A DNA stretch of 64,000 nucleotides from Trichobilharzia regenti (lineage: Eukaryota > Platyhelminthes > Trematoda > Strigeidida > Schistosomatidae): the NCBI GenBank assembly GCA_944472135.2, contig OX235270.1, positions 145,963,632 through 146,027,631 on the forward strand, in the 5' to 3' direction. The stretch's first letter is position 1; every line of letters starts with the position of its first letter. The position numbers were made by a program, and so were the translations under genes. Below, piece by piece: positions 1 through 10,470 of this stretch. The notes under the pieces are model-generated. The model saw nothing but the letters and a program-made list of their open reading frames with translations, was not told the origin of the DNA and ran no database searches.

Positions 1-2474
1 GCCTTCATTATACGGTTGGAAATCTCATCCGTCACCCCTCCGCCAGCACTCACACAACTACCCAGGTACACAAACTTATCAACAACTTCAAGCGGTTCAC
101 CCGCAAGAGTGAGTGCAGGTACAGGCTCCTGCCAATCTTGTAACAGTACTTTGCACTTAGACGGCGCAAAGCACATACCATACTTACAGACACTGATCGC
201 CAACTGATTAAGTGCGATTTGGGCAGCCTGCATGCTATCGCACAGTAAGACGATATCGTCTGCATACTCGAGGTCGAAAAGTCTATCTCCAGGTAGCAGA
301 TCTACACCACCTTCACGCACATCCTTCAGAGCTGACTCCAGAATGTCATCGATGGCAAAGTTAAAGAGAAATGGAGAGATTGGGCAACCCTGTCTAACCC
401 CACTGTTGGTTGGGAACAGTGGTGATAGTTGGTTGTATGCCCTCACTCTACCTGAGGTGTTTCTGTATAGGGCTTTCAAGATGTTAACAAATTTCTCAGG
501 TACACCTCTCTCTAACAGACAGTTCCAGAGCACAGTTCTGTCCAACGAATCGAAGGCAGCCCTAATATCAAGAAACACAACGATCGTTGGCCTGCAATAC
601 GTGTGGCGGTGTTCCAACAACTGACGAAGGGTGAACACATGATCAATGCATCCACGACCTGAACGAAACCCAGCCTGCTCTTCGCGAATCAATCCTTCAC
701 GTATTTTGCACAGTCTGCGAAGCAAGACAGCAGCCAATATTTTAGACGCGACTGGTAACAGACTGATACCCCTATGATTGTCACACGAATTACGTCGACC
801 CTTTTTAAAGATGGGGACGATAATGGCTTCGTTCCACATTGATGGTACACTCTCTGTCTCCCACACCTTCCTGAACAACCCAGTTAGAGCCATTGTGAGA
901 GTCTCGCCACCATCTTTAAAAAGAGCCGGGGGTAATTTGTCTGGGCCGGGCGCCTTATGGCGTTTCAGAACTTGGAGTTCCTTACGGACCTCCGCTTCGG
1001 TGGGTGGGTCGGTACTAACCGACCAAGGAGCACTCGGGCTAATGATAGTAGACACTGAAGCTGGTGGCCAGCTGAACTGCTTCCCGAAGTGCTCTGCCCA
1101 GCGTTCCAGGCGTCTTTTCAGGCTGGTAATTGGAGTGCCATCTGCCTCACAGACCGTCTCGCTGACACCTTGTTTCTTGCTGCCGGTGGCTCGTATGAGT
1201 TGGAACAGCTTCCGACTGTTGCCAGATGCAGCAGCTGACTCCATCTCACACGCACGTTCTGACCACCAGGCTTCGCGGTCCTTACGTAAACACTGTCTAA
1301 TCTTGCGCGTGAGCGCCTTTCGCTGATTGTTGTATTCGCTGCCAGCCGGAATGGACCGGCGTTCATCCATGAGTTGCAAGGAACTCGCAGAAACCCAGTG
1401 GTTGTTAGCGGAGCATTCTTTCAAGCCGCAAGCGGCTACACTCGCCTTTTGCATGGCACCTTGCACATGAAGCCAATGTTCATCTATACTACTTGGGGGG
1501 TTGCTGGCAAGCATTGTTTTTAACTCATTCTGATATTTCAAAGAAGTAGCAGGTGCTACTAGTTTGCTCACATCAACGCTTAGACGACGGCTTTTACGAA
1601 CCCCACCAAATCGCAAGACGAACTTGGCACACACTAACGCATGATCGGAGTCCAGGCATGTGCTCCAGAAGGAGCGACAGTCTTGTATGCATCCTCGCCA
1701 CCGGAAACTGACCGCGATATGATCAATCTGAGTCCAAGCTTGCTTCGCAGAGGGAGGACGCCAGGTAGCGCTACGGCGATGGCTGTGCCGGAAGTTGGTG
1801 CTAGCTAGAAATAGGTTGTGATCCGCGCAAAGCTGCAGAAGACGGTCCCCATTATCTGACCTGCGACCATGTAGTCCCCACTGACCACCTAGACGATTCT
1901 CCTCTGAGCTTAGACGCCCCACCTGTGCATTCAAGTCCCCAGCCAGCACTACGATATCCCTCCGACCCGCCTGTTTCAAGAGATCGCTCAGTTGGTAGTA
2001 AAACTCATCCTTCATTGCATCCGGGCTGCAATCCGTCGGTGCATAGGCAGAGACAACAAATAGACACCGCCTATCTGGCCTACTACTCTTTACTTTCGTA
2101 TAACCTTCCAGCCTCACAGCACATAAACGACTGTTAATGGGAATCCAGTCGAGCAGTGCAGCTTCGGCTCTAGCGCTCAGTGCGACACCGACACCAGCTA
2201 CGCCGGATGCCGACGCCACAGGGTCCCCGGATAAGCGCAGGTGGTACATACTACTAGAACTTCCAGATGGAGAGGATAGTCGAAGCACTTCACTGGGATC
2301 TTGAATGCGGGTCTCCGAAATGCAGCAGACATCGATAGCGAGGCTTTCCAAAGTTCTTGCCAACCCTGCCTGTTGTCCGATTTGCATCAGCGTCCGAACA
2401 TTGTAGGTAGCCAGCTTGAACGCAGCACGCGGTTTCAGGATATCCGTGTTAGATGTCACATTGGGAACAACCAT
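1..2474 (-). CDS. RTE-clade LINE endonuclease-reverse transcriptase (RTE-1), open frame running off left edge
   Basis: Single reading frame from an ATG at 2474-2472 to the left edge, at least 824 codons. I checked the frame at many points and it is the same at the endonuclease and RT motifs, with no stop seen. The N-terminal AP-endonuclease domain (about residues 20-290) shows Asn25 (YNVRT), Glu54 (SETR), AYAPTD, GDLNA (Asp180, Asn182), IDHI and a SDH triad at 276-278. The RT domain follows: APGPDK near 510, EEQAGFRSG near 600, FLDIRAAFD, GVRQGCP near 693 and catalytic YADD at 737-740. The thumb begins after this (YLGSCVSAGGGVTDEIS near the edge). In this family the protein nicks target DNA and reverse transcribes its own RNA. 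It resembles schistosome SR2-like elements; the family name is by resemblance. The rest of the thumb and C-terminus lie outside the window. It could be an active or recently active copy. Confidence 0.88.
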   Translation of the reverse strand, partial: MVVPNVTSNTDILKPRAAFKLATYNVRTLMQIGQQAGLARTLESLAIDVCCISETRIQDPSEVLRLSSPSGSSSSMYHLRLSGDPVASASGVAGVGVALSARAEAALLDWIPINSRLCAVRLEGYTKVKSSRPDRRCLFVVSAYAPTDCSPDAMKDEFYYQLSDLLKQAGRRDIVVLAGDLNAQVGRLSSEENRLGGQWGLHGRRSDNGDRLLQLCADHNLFLASTNFRHSHRRSATWRPPSAKQAWTQIDHIAVSFRWRGCIQDCRSFWSTCLDSDHALVCAKFVLRFGGVRKSRRLSVDVSKLVAPATSLKYQNELKTMLASNPPSSIDEHWLHVQGAMQKASVAACGLKECSANNHWVSASSLQLMDERRSIPAGSEYNNQRKALTRKIRQCLRKDREAWWSERACEMESAAASGNSRKLFQLIRATGSKKQGVSETVCEADGTPITSLKRRLERWAEHFGKQFSWPPASVSTIISPSAPWSVSTDPPTEAEVRKELQVLKRHKAPGPDKLPPALFKDGGETLTMALTGLFRKVWETESVPSMWNEAIIVPIFKKGRRNSCDNHRGISLLPVASKILAAVLLRRLCKIREGLIREEQAGFRSGRGCIDHVFTLRQLLEHRHTYCRPTIVVFLDIRAAFDSLDRTVLWNCLLERGVPEKFVNILKALYRNTSGRVRAYNQLSPLFPTNSGVRQGCPISPFLFNFAIDDILESALKDVREGGVDLLPGDRLFDLEYADDIVLLCDSMQAAQIALNQLAISVCKYGMCFAPSKCKVLLQDWQEPVPALTLAGEPLEVVDKFVYLGSCVSAGGGVTDEISNRIMK

Positions 2475-3062
2475 TTTGAGGACTACTCACTAACATCTCG
2501 AAACGACACGGATAGGCTGGGAATCTCGACAAAGGCGAAAGGCTGTCGAAGGTTAAGAAGCCAAGGTTAGAAAAGGTACAATACAGGAAACTATGTATAA
2601 AAATAAAAGTAGGGTAGGAAGGAAATAAGTTCCTTGAGGGATCAATATTGCTTGGAATCATTTTAGCCGCGCGTTGAGTTTCAATGGGAGTTCGTTGCTT
2701 TAATTCATTCATTGTGTGCGGGCTGAGATACTGCCCGGGCGCCCAGACCGAAGCAGGTGGTTTTATTAAGGGACCACCCCCGAGCCTTTGACTTGGAGTC
2801 TAATCCGCAAGGCAGCGGAGCAGCGTCAGGAGCTGCATTCCCATGGTTGCCGGTGACCCATATGGGTTCATACGCCATTTGATCCGATTGGAAACTGGAG
2901 CCCATGTACCCCATGGTAACTGCTTTTAGTTTAACCGCTATCCAGAAAACCTTCCTGACATGGTAGGACCTGTAGAGACAGAGTCCCAGTCAGTTCAGCT
3001 TGTTGGGTCATTGCGGTATTCAAGCCCGACCACCACCACAAGGTAGCAGTTTTCGGCCGGGA
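2475..3062 (-). mobile_element. Probable 5' UTR of RTE-1
   Basis: About 590 nt upstream of the RTE-1 ATG, markedly more GC-rich than the surrounding DNA and without a supported gene. It ends at an AATAATAAT tract near 3062-3075, which touches the tail of the neighbouring RTE-2 copy, so the two elements abut. Assignment as 5' UTR is inference from position and composition; the true 5' end is not proven. Short open frames here are not convincing. Confidence 0.55.
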
Positions 3063-3069
3063 ATAATAA

Positions 3070-4853
3070 TAATAATATTAATCATTATTACTATTGTTAC
3101 CTTGGGTTCCTAGTGGAACATAGGGCTTGAACTGCACCTCTCCACTTGCTTCTGTCTTCTGCTGTACTTTCACCTGCATCCATGTTAGTCCATACTCTTT
3201 CAACTCCTCACCTCTTCACACACACGATATCCTCGATGTCACCCTTCCACTGACGTCCCACTCGCCGCGTGCTTCCCTTTCGGCCTGGTTCCACTCGAGG
3301 AATGGTCTGACGCGTGCGCGATGTCACCCACCGGCCTCCTCACCGAGTGTCCATCTCCATCCATCTCTACTTTCTCCTGCATATTTGTTGGTTGGCGATT
3401 GGTTCTTGTTTTGTTTAGTGTGTTCCCATAGTTTCTTGTTGATGATTGTTTCTGGGCCGGCCGTCTGATCTTCAGTATAGAGCCAGCGAAGACAGTTGGT
3501 TGTTGATAAAGGTGTGCAACAGGCTGTTGGAAATATTCTTTGTGACCCGCCCGCTAAGGTTCTGATCTGTATAGAAGAACTGACTGACTTGACGTTTGTA
3601 TTGAAAATCCGAGTGAATTTTGTTGTTGATGCTGGCTGAGTGACGAAGATTTCCAGATTGGTTTGAGGTTGATGAATGAATGTGTTTCTCGCCCTTCTCC
3701 CCGATTCTCGCTCGATTTGACATCCTCGTCCGTTGTGACTGCCTGTAGTTGAGACAATGCTCCCTAGATAAGTGAGTGAATGAAGTGACCTCTTTGAATT
3801 CCCTCCCGTTGATGGTGATTGACGCTGGATGTTTCTGTTGTTGTTGTTGGTGGTGGTTCGTTGGCAATTTTCATAACCTCCATCTTGTTCACCTATGTTC
3901 ACCTGGAGTCGTGTCTTCTCCGGCTGCTTCTCCGGCTAGTTTGTCGGTTTTCGCTTGTAAGTCTTCGATTTTGTGTGTGTGACATCAAACATAAATCATC
4001 CACGCGCGGAATCAAGGTCTTCTATGTTCTTCACGTCGTCCAGGATATCCGTGTCATCTCGTTTTTCACTGTCTGACGCCTAATCCAGTCCACCACCACA
4101 ATTAGGAATATCATTGGTGATAGATAATAAGCACCCTTGTCTGACTCCTGTGTTTACTCCGAACGCCTGGCTGAGTTTTTTGTTGTGGATCAGTTGACAT
4201 GTGCCGTTGTTGTCGTACAGCTGTTGAATAAGGTTGATGAATATTTGAATATATATATGCCGTAGTACTCGAGTAGTTTCCAAATTACTCCGCGGTCAAC
4301 GCTGTCTGTCGAAGGCCTTCTTAAAGTGTATAAAGTTGAGGTAGAGGTTTTATTGTGAATCCATGCTTTGTTGTGTGATGATGATGCGTAGAGTTGGAAT
4401 TTGGTCAGAACTTGATGTGCCTTTCCTGAATGCAGCCAGCTTGTTCTGATCGGAGTTCTGTATCCAGTGCGTCCTTTAATCTCTCTAGGATGATGCGACT
4501 CAGGATTTTACTTGACGTTGACAGGAGCATGATTCCTCGCCAGTTCTTGCAGAGTTCTAAGTCGCCCTTCTTTGGTAGTTAGTTTCACGAGGTAACCTTT
4601 CCTCCAGTCAGTAGGCACCTTTCCCTCCTTCCAGACCTTTTGCAATAATGGAGAGTCAGCATGTCTGCTGTTTTCTCTGGGTCCGCTTTCAGAAGCTTGA
4701 TTGCATTCAAGACTTCAGCTTTCGTTGGAGGATTGGTGTCAACTTGCAGTTGTGTAGGTGCTGTTGTTGGTACTTCTGGATGGGTTGCAGGTGATGGTCG
4801 GTTCAAGAGTCCTTTGAAGTGATCTACCCATTATATAATGTCTTTCTTCTTTG
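3070..4853 (-). mobile_element. RTE-2 LINE, 5'-truncated minus-strand copy
   Basis: Reverse-complement homologue of the plus-strand element at 21.0-24.35 kb. It begins at the shared 3' tail (GAAGCCCTATGTTCCACTAG read on the minus strand, near 3105-3130) and runs back to sequence matching about 22575 in the fuller copy. Broken frames show the RT approach segment (NRPSPATHPEVPTT near 4806), GVNTGVRQGC near 4150 and C-terminal blocks with the EEAGG peptide. Several frameshifts and stops make it a dead copy. The 5' truncation falls exactly at a TA microsatellite (4855-4870). 5' truncation is usual for target-primed LINE insertions. Confidence 0.85.
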
Positions 4854-5868
4854 GTATATATATATATATATTAATGATAATATGATATTGTGTTTTTTGT
4901 ATGCATATAGCAGTTCAACTTCTGGAAGGTAAATCATATAATCACTGTAATATCCCTTTATCTTGTATCATGTTATAATTTCCTTATTCTTCTCCAAGAT
5001 ATCATGAAAAGAATGTTTTTTTAATATATGTATATGTGTACATGTCGTTCCAGTGTCTGTTGCTCTTGTGTGTGTATTATCTAATTCACATATCAACTAA
5101 TAGTGACATAGGCGGCTGATTGGATGGATGACGTAACCTCTCCCTTTCGTCACTCAGTTGAATGTTGTTGGTGTTTTAAAAAAATTTTTTTGATAGAGCA
5201 TATTTCATTAGCTTAGCTTGATAAATAGATATAATCAATGTCACAAGTGTTGTTTGTCATATGCTCGTTGATTGATTCTATCATAATTATAATTATTAAG
5301 TTATTCTGCATACACAGACATACTGTTGTCATTGTTGTTTATTTTGGTGAAGTGAATTATTGGTTGAAAGCAGAGGATAACACCCCCCCCCCGCCTGCTT
5401 TGCTTGGACAAAACTGTCATTTATAAATTAGTAGTAGTTGCATGTGGGTTTGGTTTGTCTTTTTTTGTGATATTTAGTTTTAGTTATGTATCTGTGACCG
5501 GCGACTCACCACCACAGTATTGTTTTATTGTGTTTCTTGTTATGTCTTTTTCGTTTTATAAACTAATCAGTGATTGGTTGCTAGTAGTAGTGGTAGTTGC
5601 TGTTGATGCATGTCGTCTAACCTTTTATTTCCATTTATAAATTGAATTGTCGTTCTCCGTGCATTGATTTAAATTTTTTTGTTATTGTTGTCTGATTGTG
5701 GTAATTAGACCGTCAAACCATCATCATCATAATTATAGAAAACGATTTTTCTCATGGAAACGGTAAAGTGTTGCTGTTGTTGTTGTTATGCGCAGTTATA
5801 AAGTTAATTATTGTTATTTCACTATTATTTTATGTATCGCTCTGTCTTCCTTTATGACTGGCTAAGAT
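4854..5868. other. AT-rich stretch without supported gene
   Basis: Opens with a short TA repeat (4855-4870), then low-complexity T- and A-rich DNA with ATTATTGT-like runs and a C-run near 5384-5393. Open frames here are hydrophobic, low-complexity translations and do not resemble proteins. Could be intergenic or an intron of the gene at 8.3 kb. Confidence 0.6.
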
Positions 5869-5869
5869 A

Positions 5870-6520
5870 CCTGGCCATTGATAGGGAAAGACATGAAAAA
5901 GCTTGATAGCTGTCTTTGATCACAGGTGTCTGCGCTCTATCTCCGGTGTGAAGTGGTATAATATGGTGAGCAATATTGAGGTTAGGCTTCGGTCAAGTGC
6001 TAGGTTAGGAGGGGAGGGGGAAATCAATCGATGAGGCTGTCAAGCTATATCGACTGAGAGAGATGTTTAAGATATGTGTTACGTATCCCTAGCCATCCAT
6101 CGCCTTCGTCGACTACGGTCAATCTTAGCTGACTGACATAGGGTCAGGCTGGAAAGGAGCTAGCGGCGGTCAAACCAAAACATGGTTTCATCAATCAATG
6201 AAATCCACAACAGTTACTTTAAACCAGCCATGTAGGAAGGTGTAGACTTCCTGAGTGGTTAGGTTCTTCAGGACGGTAAAAATCAATGGAGGCTGGAGAC
6301 ACAATTGGTGATATGGCTCAAAGTGATCGTTCTCAACGGCTGGCGCAGATACATCCAGTGAAACTATATGGCTCTTCAATATTACTATTCTTTCTGCCTC
6401 ATATCTCTATTTACTGTCTCTATTTTGCGTTTCTTTTTACTTTCGTCGCTGACTTTGTGTGTTAAGTGAAGTGGGGCAACTGGAACTGCTGCACATCGGT
6501 GCAGAGTTCTATGTTGAAAC
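5870..6520 (+). mobile_element. RTE-1-type LINE, 3' fragment
   Basis: Contains the C-terminal block of RTE-1-type elements: segments readable as RCLRSISGVKWYNMVSN, then GEINR, then RSNQNMV, then ATGTAAHRC at the end near 6500. Frames are broken by several stops. Two other loci (8985-9590 and 28560-29375) carry the same block, and 17885-18275 has it on the other strand. All are 5'-truncated pieces. Confidence 0.75.
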
Positions 6521-6537
6521 CAGTTAGTCAGTCAGTC

Positions 6538-6717
6538 GGCTGATGACACACTCCTTTACCTCGCTAAGCCAGTAATAAGACTGGTAAACAGGGAGGTTTG
6601 GGCACAAGGTTAGCAAGCCCACACTGCCCGTTAAAAATGAACACCACTGCCAGTGAAACTTCAAGCCTCTAGCTTGAAGCCTCCCTGTATTTTCCACTGG
6701 GAACGTAAAGGAATAGA
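6538..6717 (+). mobile_element. Composite SINE (T2) body, tRNA head missing
   Basis: Shares the T2 body with copies at 10975-11205, 11735-11965 (minus) and 14508-14690: CTCGCTAAGCCAGTAATAAG, then a GCTAGCAAGCCC-like block, then CTTCAAGCCTCTAGCTTGAA, ending in a CACTGGGAACGTAAAGGAAT tail. The tRNA-like head present in the other copies is absent, so this copy is 5'-truncated. Confidence 0.7.
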
Positions 6718-6990
6718 ATCTTATGAAAAATAATATTTGCACAGATCTTCCGTGCTGTTTGTTATATCTGCCCTTCGCATATTGTCTTTCTTTGTCTTCT
6801 TTTCGTGTCTCACATGTTTTACAGCAATACACTGGATCATTTGCTTTCTCTCTCTCTCTCTCTGTGACTGTCTCTCTAGCACGTGAAATCCACCCCTCCG
6901 TTGTTTGACATTTTTGTGTTCCGACAAACATATCTCGATATGTGCTACTGAGGAATCTTGTCAGTAGCACTTGCCACAGTAGTTATAAAC

Positions 6991-7014
6991 CTGTCTCGTC
7001 GCATTTATATATGC
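6991..7014 (+). repeat. Probable diverged target site duplication, left side of inverted PLE
   Basis: A 24-nt segment beginning CTGTCTCGTCG and ending ATATGC reappears at 8038-8060 with a few substitutions and a 1-nt length difference. The two lie just outside the outer ends of a head-to-head PLE pair, as expected for a duplication made when the whole unit inserted. Confidence 0.55.
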
Positions 7015-7585
7015 GTGAAACTTGGCCACTGTGGTGGTAGTAGGTAATACCATATTAGTTTGTTCACTAGATGTATCACACAGTGAAACAGTATTATTTA
7101 CTGGATGACAATGTTTCGAACAAAATTTATTGTGGTTCATAATCATATCAGGTAGAATCACATGGCATTGAAACTTGAGTTTTAGAGTTTTCTTTGTCTT
7201 CTCCTATTTGTCGTCGTTGGGGTAGTAGAATTTTCCAGATATCTGGGTGGACAGGTGTTGAATCATTCCTATTAAACGTGTTCCCTCACAGTTGATTCGG
7301 TAAACAAAGCTTTTGTTATCAATCCTGCTGCCTCAACCCTGTCACATTAGATTTTAAAACTGTCATTCTATCCCATCCATCGTTGCTGTATGGTTGTTTG
7401 TGATGGCATGCAGTGAGTGCTATCTACGGCTGAACTATTCTCTTGATTTCTTATCTTATTTAAGTCAACCAGTCTAGATTTTGGTAGGTTTTTACGTTCG
7501 GCTAGTCTGACTGCCCCCTGTTCTACTACTTCGATCTATATATTTGACCTGATAATCATTCTAGCAGGGTATTAGATAAACTAAA
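7015..7585 (-). mobile_element. Penelope-like element A, left arm of inverted pair (minus)
   Basis: Starts at the PLE-A 3' terminus (CAGTGGCCAAGTTTCAC on the minus strand) and runs through conserved blocks GTTTCACTGTGTGATAC and TCGAAACATTGTCATCCAG into the decayed GIY-YIG C-terminal coding region. It stops near the AGGGTATTAGATAAACTA block. Frames are interrupted. It meets a plus-strand copy of the same family at about 7586. Confidence 0.8.
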
Positions 7586-8037
7586 TTATAAGTAATATTA
7601 ATGACAACATGCATGTCAAACATTCACAAGACAACACCAACAAAAAGGAATCTAAATCATCAGTAGTAATTCCATACAAAGGAGAAACCTCGGAAATCTT
7701 ATCCAGAATTTTTAACAATCCTGGCAGGAATAAAAGTGGCTGGCGTTCAAACCAACCACAAACTCAATTAGAAACAAGCTTTGTCTACTAAAGGATCCTG
7801 CCAGTGGAGTCTTTAAAACAAAACAATTTAGTTTATATAACACTCTGCTGGAATTATTATCAGGTCAAATACATAGATCAATGTAGTAGAACAAGGGGCA
7901 GTCAGACTAGCCGAGCGTAAAAACCTACCAAAATCTGGACTGGTTCACACAAATAAGATAAGAAATCTAGAGAATAGTTCAGCTATACCACCACCAGAAT
8001 AAATTTTGTTCGAAATTCTGTCATCCAGTAAATAATA
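7586..8037 (+). mobile_element. Penelope-like element A, right arm of inverted pair (plus)
   Basis: Plus-strand PLE-A sequence beginning at the AAT-rich linker (AATATTAATGACAACATG) and continuing through the VIPYKGETSEI-like peptide, the KPT..SIRNKLC region and a decayed GIY-YIG motif (GIY-YIG is the PLE endonuclease). It ends at the TCATCCAGTAAATAATACTG terminal block. It has lost part of the C-terminal coding region (jump near 8000-8010). Confidence 0.8.
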
Positions 8038-8302
8038 CTGTCTCGTCGTATCTAATATGCATCACTGTTTGATTGAGTGTACACAGTCATCGTTTCTATT
8101 GTGGTTTTTTATTACTCCAATGTTTATTTAACTTTCTATTTTGTTTGTTTGTTCAATCGAGTTCAGTGAAATGCATGCATGCGTCATTTCATGTAGATTC
8201 ACAAATCAACTAACCTTTTCTTTTCTATTCTCAATAATCCATAATCTTGATGTATGCCTTAATTTTTCTTTCTTATTTATTTATTTATTTATTACATTTT
8301 AG

Positions 8303-8543
8303 AGGAGCAATAGTTGGTGCATTATTTGGAATTCTATTTTTGGGATTGGTAATCGGTATATTCTTCTATTGTTGTTGTCGGCGTAAACGTCAGTCCGTGG
8401 TCATGGAACCAGTTGATATTCCAACTGGACAGCCTATTCCACCTGTAGATCCATTTTACAAACCGGTAAGCACACCGAGGCGTTTATCCGAATCCAATGA
8501 CAACTATCCTTCCACTGTAGAACATGAACCATTATATAATCTG
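8303..8543 (+). CDS. Exon of single-pass membrane protein, Shisa/CYYR1-like (partial)
   Basis: A T-rich tract and TTTTAG acceptor at 8297-8302 precede an open exon in one frame (first base completes a codon). It encodes a hydrophobic segment of about 21 residues (IVGALFGILFLGLVIGIFF), then YCCCRRKR, a palmitoylation-like Cys cluster followed by positive charge, as in a type I membrane protein with a cytosolic tail. Two in-phase donors follow: GTAAGC at 8466 (after PFYKP) and GTAAGG at 8544 (after EPLYNL), so 26 residues may be alternative. Read-through would stop at 8552. The extracellular exons upstream were not found. Architecture fits Shisa, CYYR1 or WBP1/VOPP1-like families; the assignment to one of them is inference. 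Confidence 0.68.
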
Positions 8544-8984
8544 GTAAGGTGATATAGATTTGATGAAAATCACAGCACACACAGTGCGTCTGTGCGTGTG
8601 TGTGTGTGTATCATCTGCTCAGATGCATACACAGATTAGAGATGCTCTCTGGCTAACAAGTTGAATACTTTTTGAATCATGTTAACAATTTATGGATTCT
8701 GGTGTGTGTTGTTTTTTTCAGTCTTCTTTTCTTTTCAAACACGATGCAATGAAGTTGCTATTTTATGCCTGTTATTTGATTCTCTCTCATACAGTTACCA
8801 TATCAGTGGTGATAATTTCGTTCAGAGAAGACGTACACCCCCGCGTTCTAAGTAGGGATTATATACAGAAATATAATAATCCATCCACGATGTGAGCATC
8901 TGGGAAGTAACAATCACCCTCACAATCGGAAATGCACACGAAACCTCCCTAGTCCAGACAGACATCTTAAGTAAAGCTTCGATC

Positions 8985-9590
8985 GTAGGTGCCTGCGTTC
9001 TATCTCCCGTGTGAAGTGGTATGATAAGGTGAGCAATATTGAGGTTAGGCGTGAGTCCAGTGCTAGGTTAGGAGGGGAGGGGGAAATCAATCGATGAGGC
9101 TGTCAAGCTACATCGACTGAGATGGTCAGGACATGTGTTACGTATGCCCAGTCATTGTCTTCCTCAACCAATGGGCAATGTTAGCTGACATAGGTTCAGG
9201 CTGGAAGAGAGCTAGCAACGGTCAAACCAAAACATGGCTTCATCAGTCAATGAAATCCACAACAGTTAGTTTAAGCCAGCCAGCGACGTAGGAAGGTGTA
9301 AACTTCCTGGTTGGGATCCTCGGGACGGTAAAATCCAATGGATGAAAACAATTGGTGATATGGCTCGAAATCGTTCTCAGGAGCTGGTGCAGATGCATCC
9401 ACTTCTTGTGGCTTATGATTTCCAGTGAAACTATATTTTTCTTCGTTATTACTATTTCTTTGTCTCACACCTCTGTTTACCGTCTCTATTATGCATTTCT
9501 TCTACTTTCTTCTCTTGCTTTGTGTGCTACAAGGAGTGAAGTGTGGCGACTTGAACTGCTGCCCATCGGTGCAATACTGGCAATTTGAAA
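8985..9590 (+). mobile_element. RTE-1-type LINE, 3' fragment
   Basis: Close relative of 5870-6520: GCCTGCGTTCTATCTCCCGT, then GGTTAGGAGGGGAGGGGGAA, then the HGFISQ/NEIHNS region and the CTTGAACTGCTGCCCATCGG end. Frames are broken. Sits within the 3.7-kb intron, same strand as the gene. Confidence 0.75.
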
Positions 9591-9599
9591 CAGCACAAA

Positions 9600-9790
9600 A
9601 ATAAGAGAGGAATTTATAACTCATGGAAAATTCCCATTGTAACATATAGAAAATCAAAACAAGTGGTGATTCAGCGAAGAGACTCTTTTCACCAACGAAT
9701 TTATCCTCATCAAGCTATACGGTCGTATATAGACAGGTTATTTTAAGAAGTTATATCCGGTGAGGGAATTGAATCACAGGTGTGAATGCA
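9600..9790 (+). repeat. Dispersed repeat, also present inverted at 39.70-39.83 kb
   Basis: The stretch containing AAATTCCCATTG, GAAAATCAAAACAAG and GTGATTCAGCGAAGAG matches the reverse complement of about 39705-39830. A related GCCATTCAGCGAGGAGACCC string occurs at 35362. No protein is evident. Probably the non-coding end of a retroelement. Confidence 0.45.
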
Positions 9791-10146
9791 TAAAATAATA
9801 ATAATAATAATAGTATGAAATGCAATTAAAACTAAAATGTTTGTGATTATAATCATAGTTAAATGTCAACCAGGGGAAAAACAATTAGTGTCAAATATAG
9901 AATAACTCATAGGATGGATAGAACTTGAAAAAGGGTGTGCAATTATAGGATTAGTAGACAAATCGAATAAAATAAAAGCGTTATGTAATATTGTGTGGAA
10001 TTTAACAGTACAGAATTTATCGTTGTAAAAACAGAATTGATTTAGAATGACAAGTGGAACAAGTGAAATAATAATACCGGGGACAGCTCAAAGTGAGAAT
10101 AGTAATAATAACAATTGACTTAATAAGGAAGAGTATACAAATTGAA

Positions 10147-10470
10147 TACATGGAGGATTTCTTCGTGAGCTGACACCAGTTAGAGAACCACTGGAATATC
10201 TGGGAGTACTAGACAGCTGTTTCGTCCTAGTTTGTGACTCTTCCAGTGGTGCGTCGGTGGCACAGTGGTTAGGACTGTCGCCAACCACGAGGGGTTCGAG
10301 CCCGCGCTGACGCACACCTGATATCTATGGTCGGCCTGCAAAATTCGGGCTATCGATATCCATGCTGAAAATTCCATACTTGTTCCAAAAATACAGTGTG
10401 GAATCAAGCTGTAAATCAAGAAAAAAAAACTGATGTCAGCTCATGATGAAATCCTCCATGCAAATCAAAC
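10147..10470. mobile_element. H2 element remnant with inverted ends, split by a T1 SINE
   Basis: Left part (10147-10248) is the minus-strand 3' half of the H2 hammerhead SINE, including its GGACGAAACAGCTGTC core (10206-10230 on the reverse strand). Right part (10433-10470) is the plus-strand tail with TCAGCTCATGATGAAATCC. The outer ends are inverted repeats of each other. A T1 SINE occupies the middle. Confidence 0.6.
10249..10430 (+). mobile_element. tRNA-derived SINE, family T1
   Basis: The 67-nt tRNA-like head (10249-10315) keeps a perfect 7-bp acceptor-type stem, GTGCGTC with GACGCAC, a box A (TGGCACAGTGGTTAG) and a box B (GGTTCGAGCCC), the internal Pol III promoter. The body starts ACCTGATATC and ends GTGTGGAATCAAGCTGTAAA plus an A-rich tail. 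Other copies: 20057-20236 (minus), 32772-32950 (plus), 39092-39265 (minus), 57592-57766 (minus). Confidence 0.85.

Noticed and set aside
3324..3902. 192-codon minus-strand frame as a host gene
   Set aside because: It is the frameshifted C-terminal region of the RTE-2 copy, matched by 23632-24110 on the plus strand.
5238..5640. Two hydrophobic open frames as small genes
   Set aside because: T-rich low-complexity translation with no start context, splice signals or protein-like composition.
10249..10315. A functional tRNA gene
   Set aside because: The tRNA-like fold lacks a convincing anticodon arm and is followed by a repeated SINE body present in five copies here.
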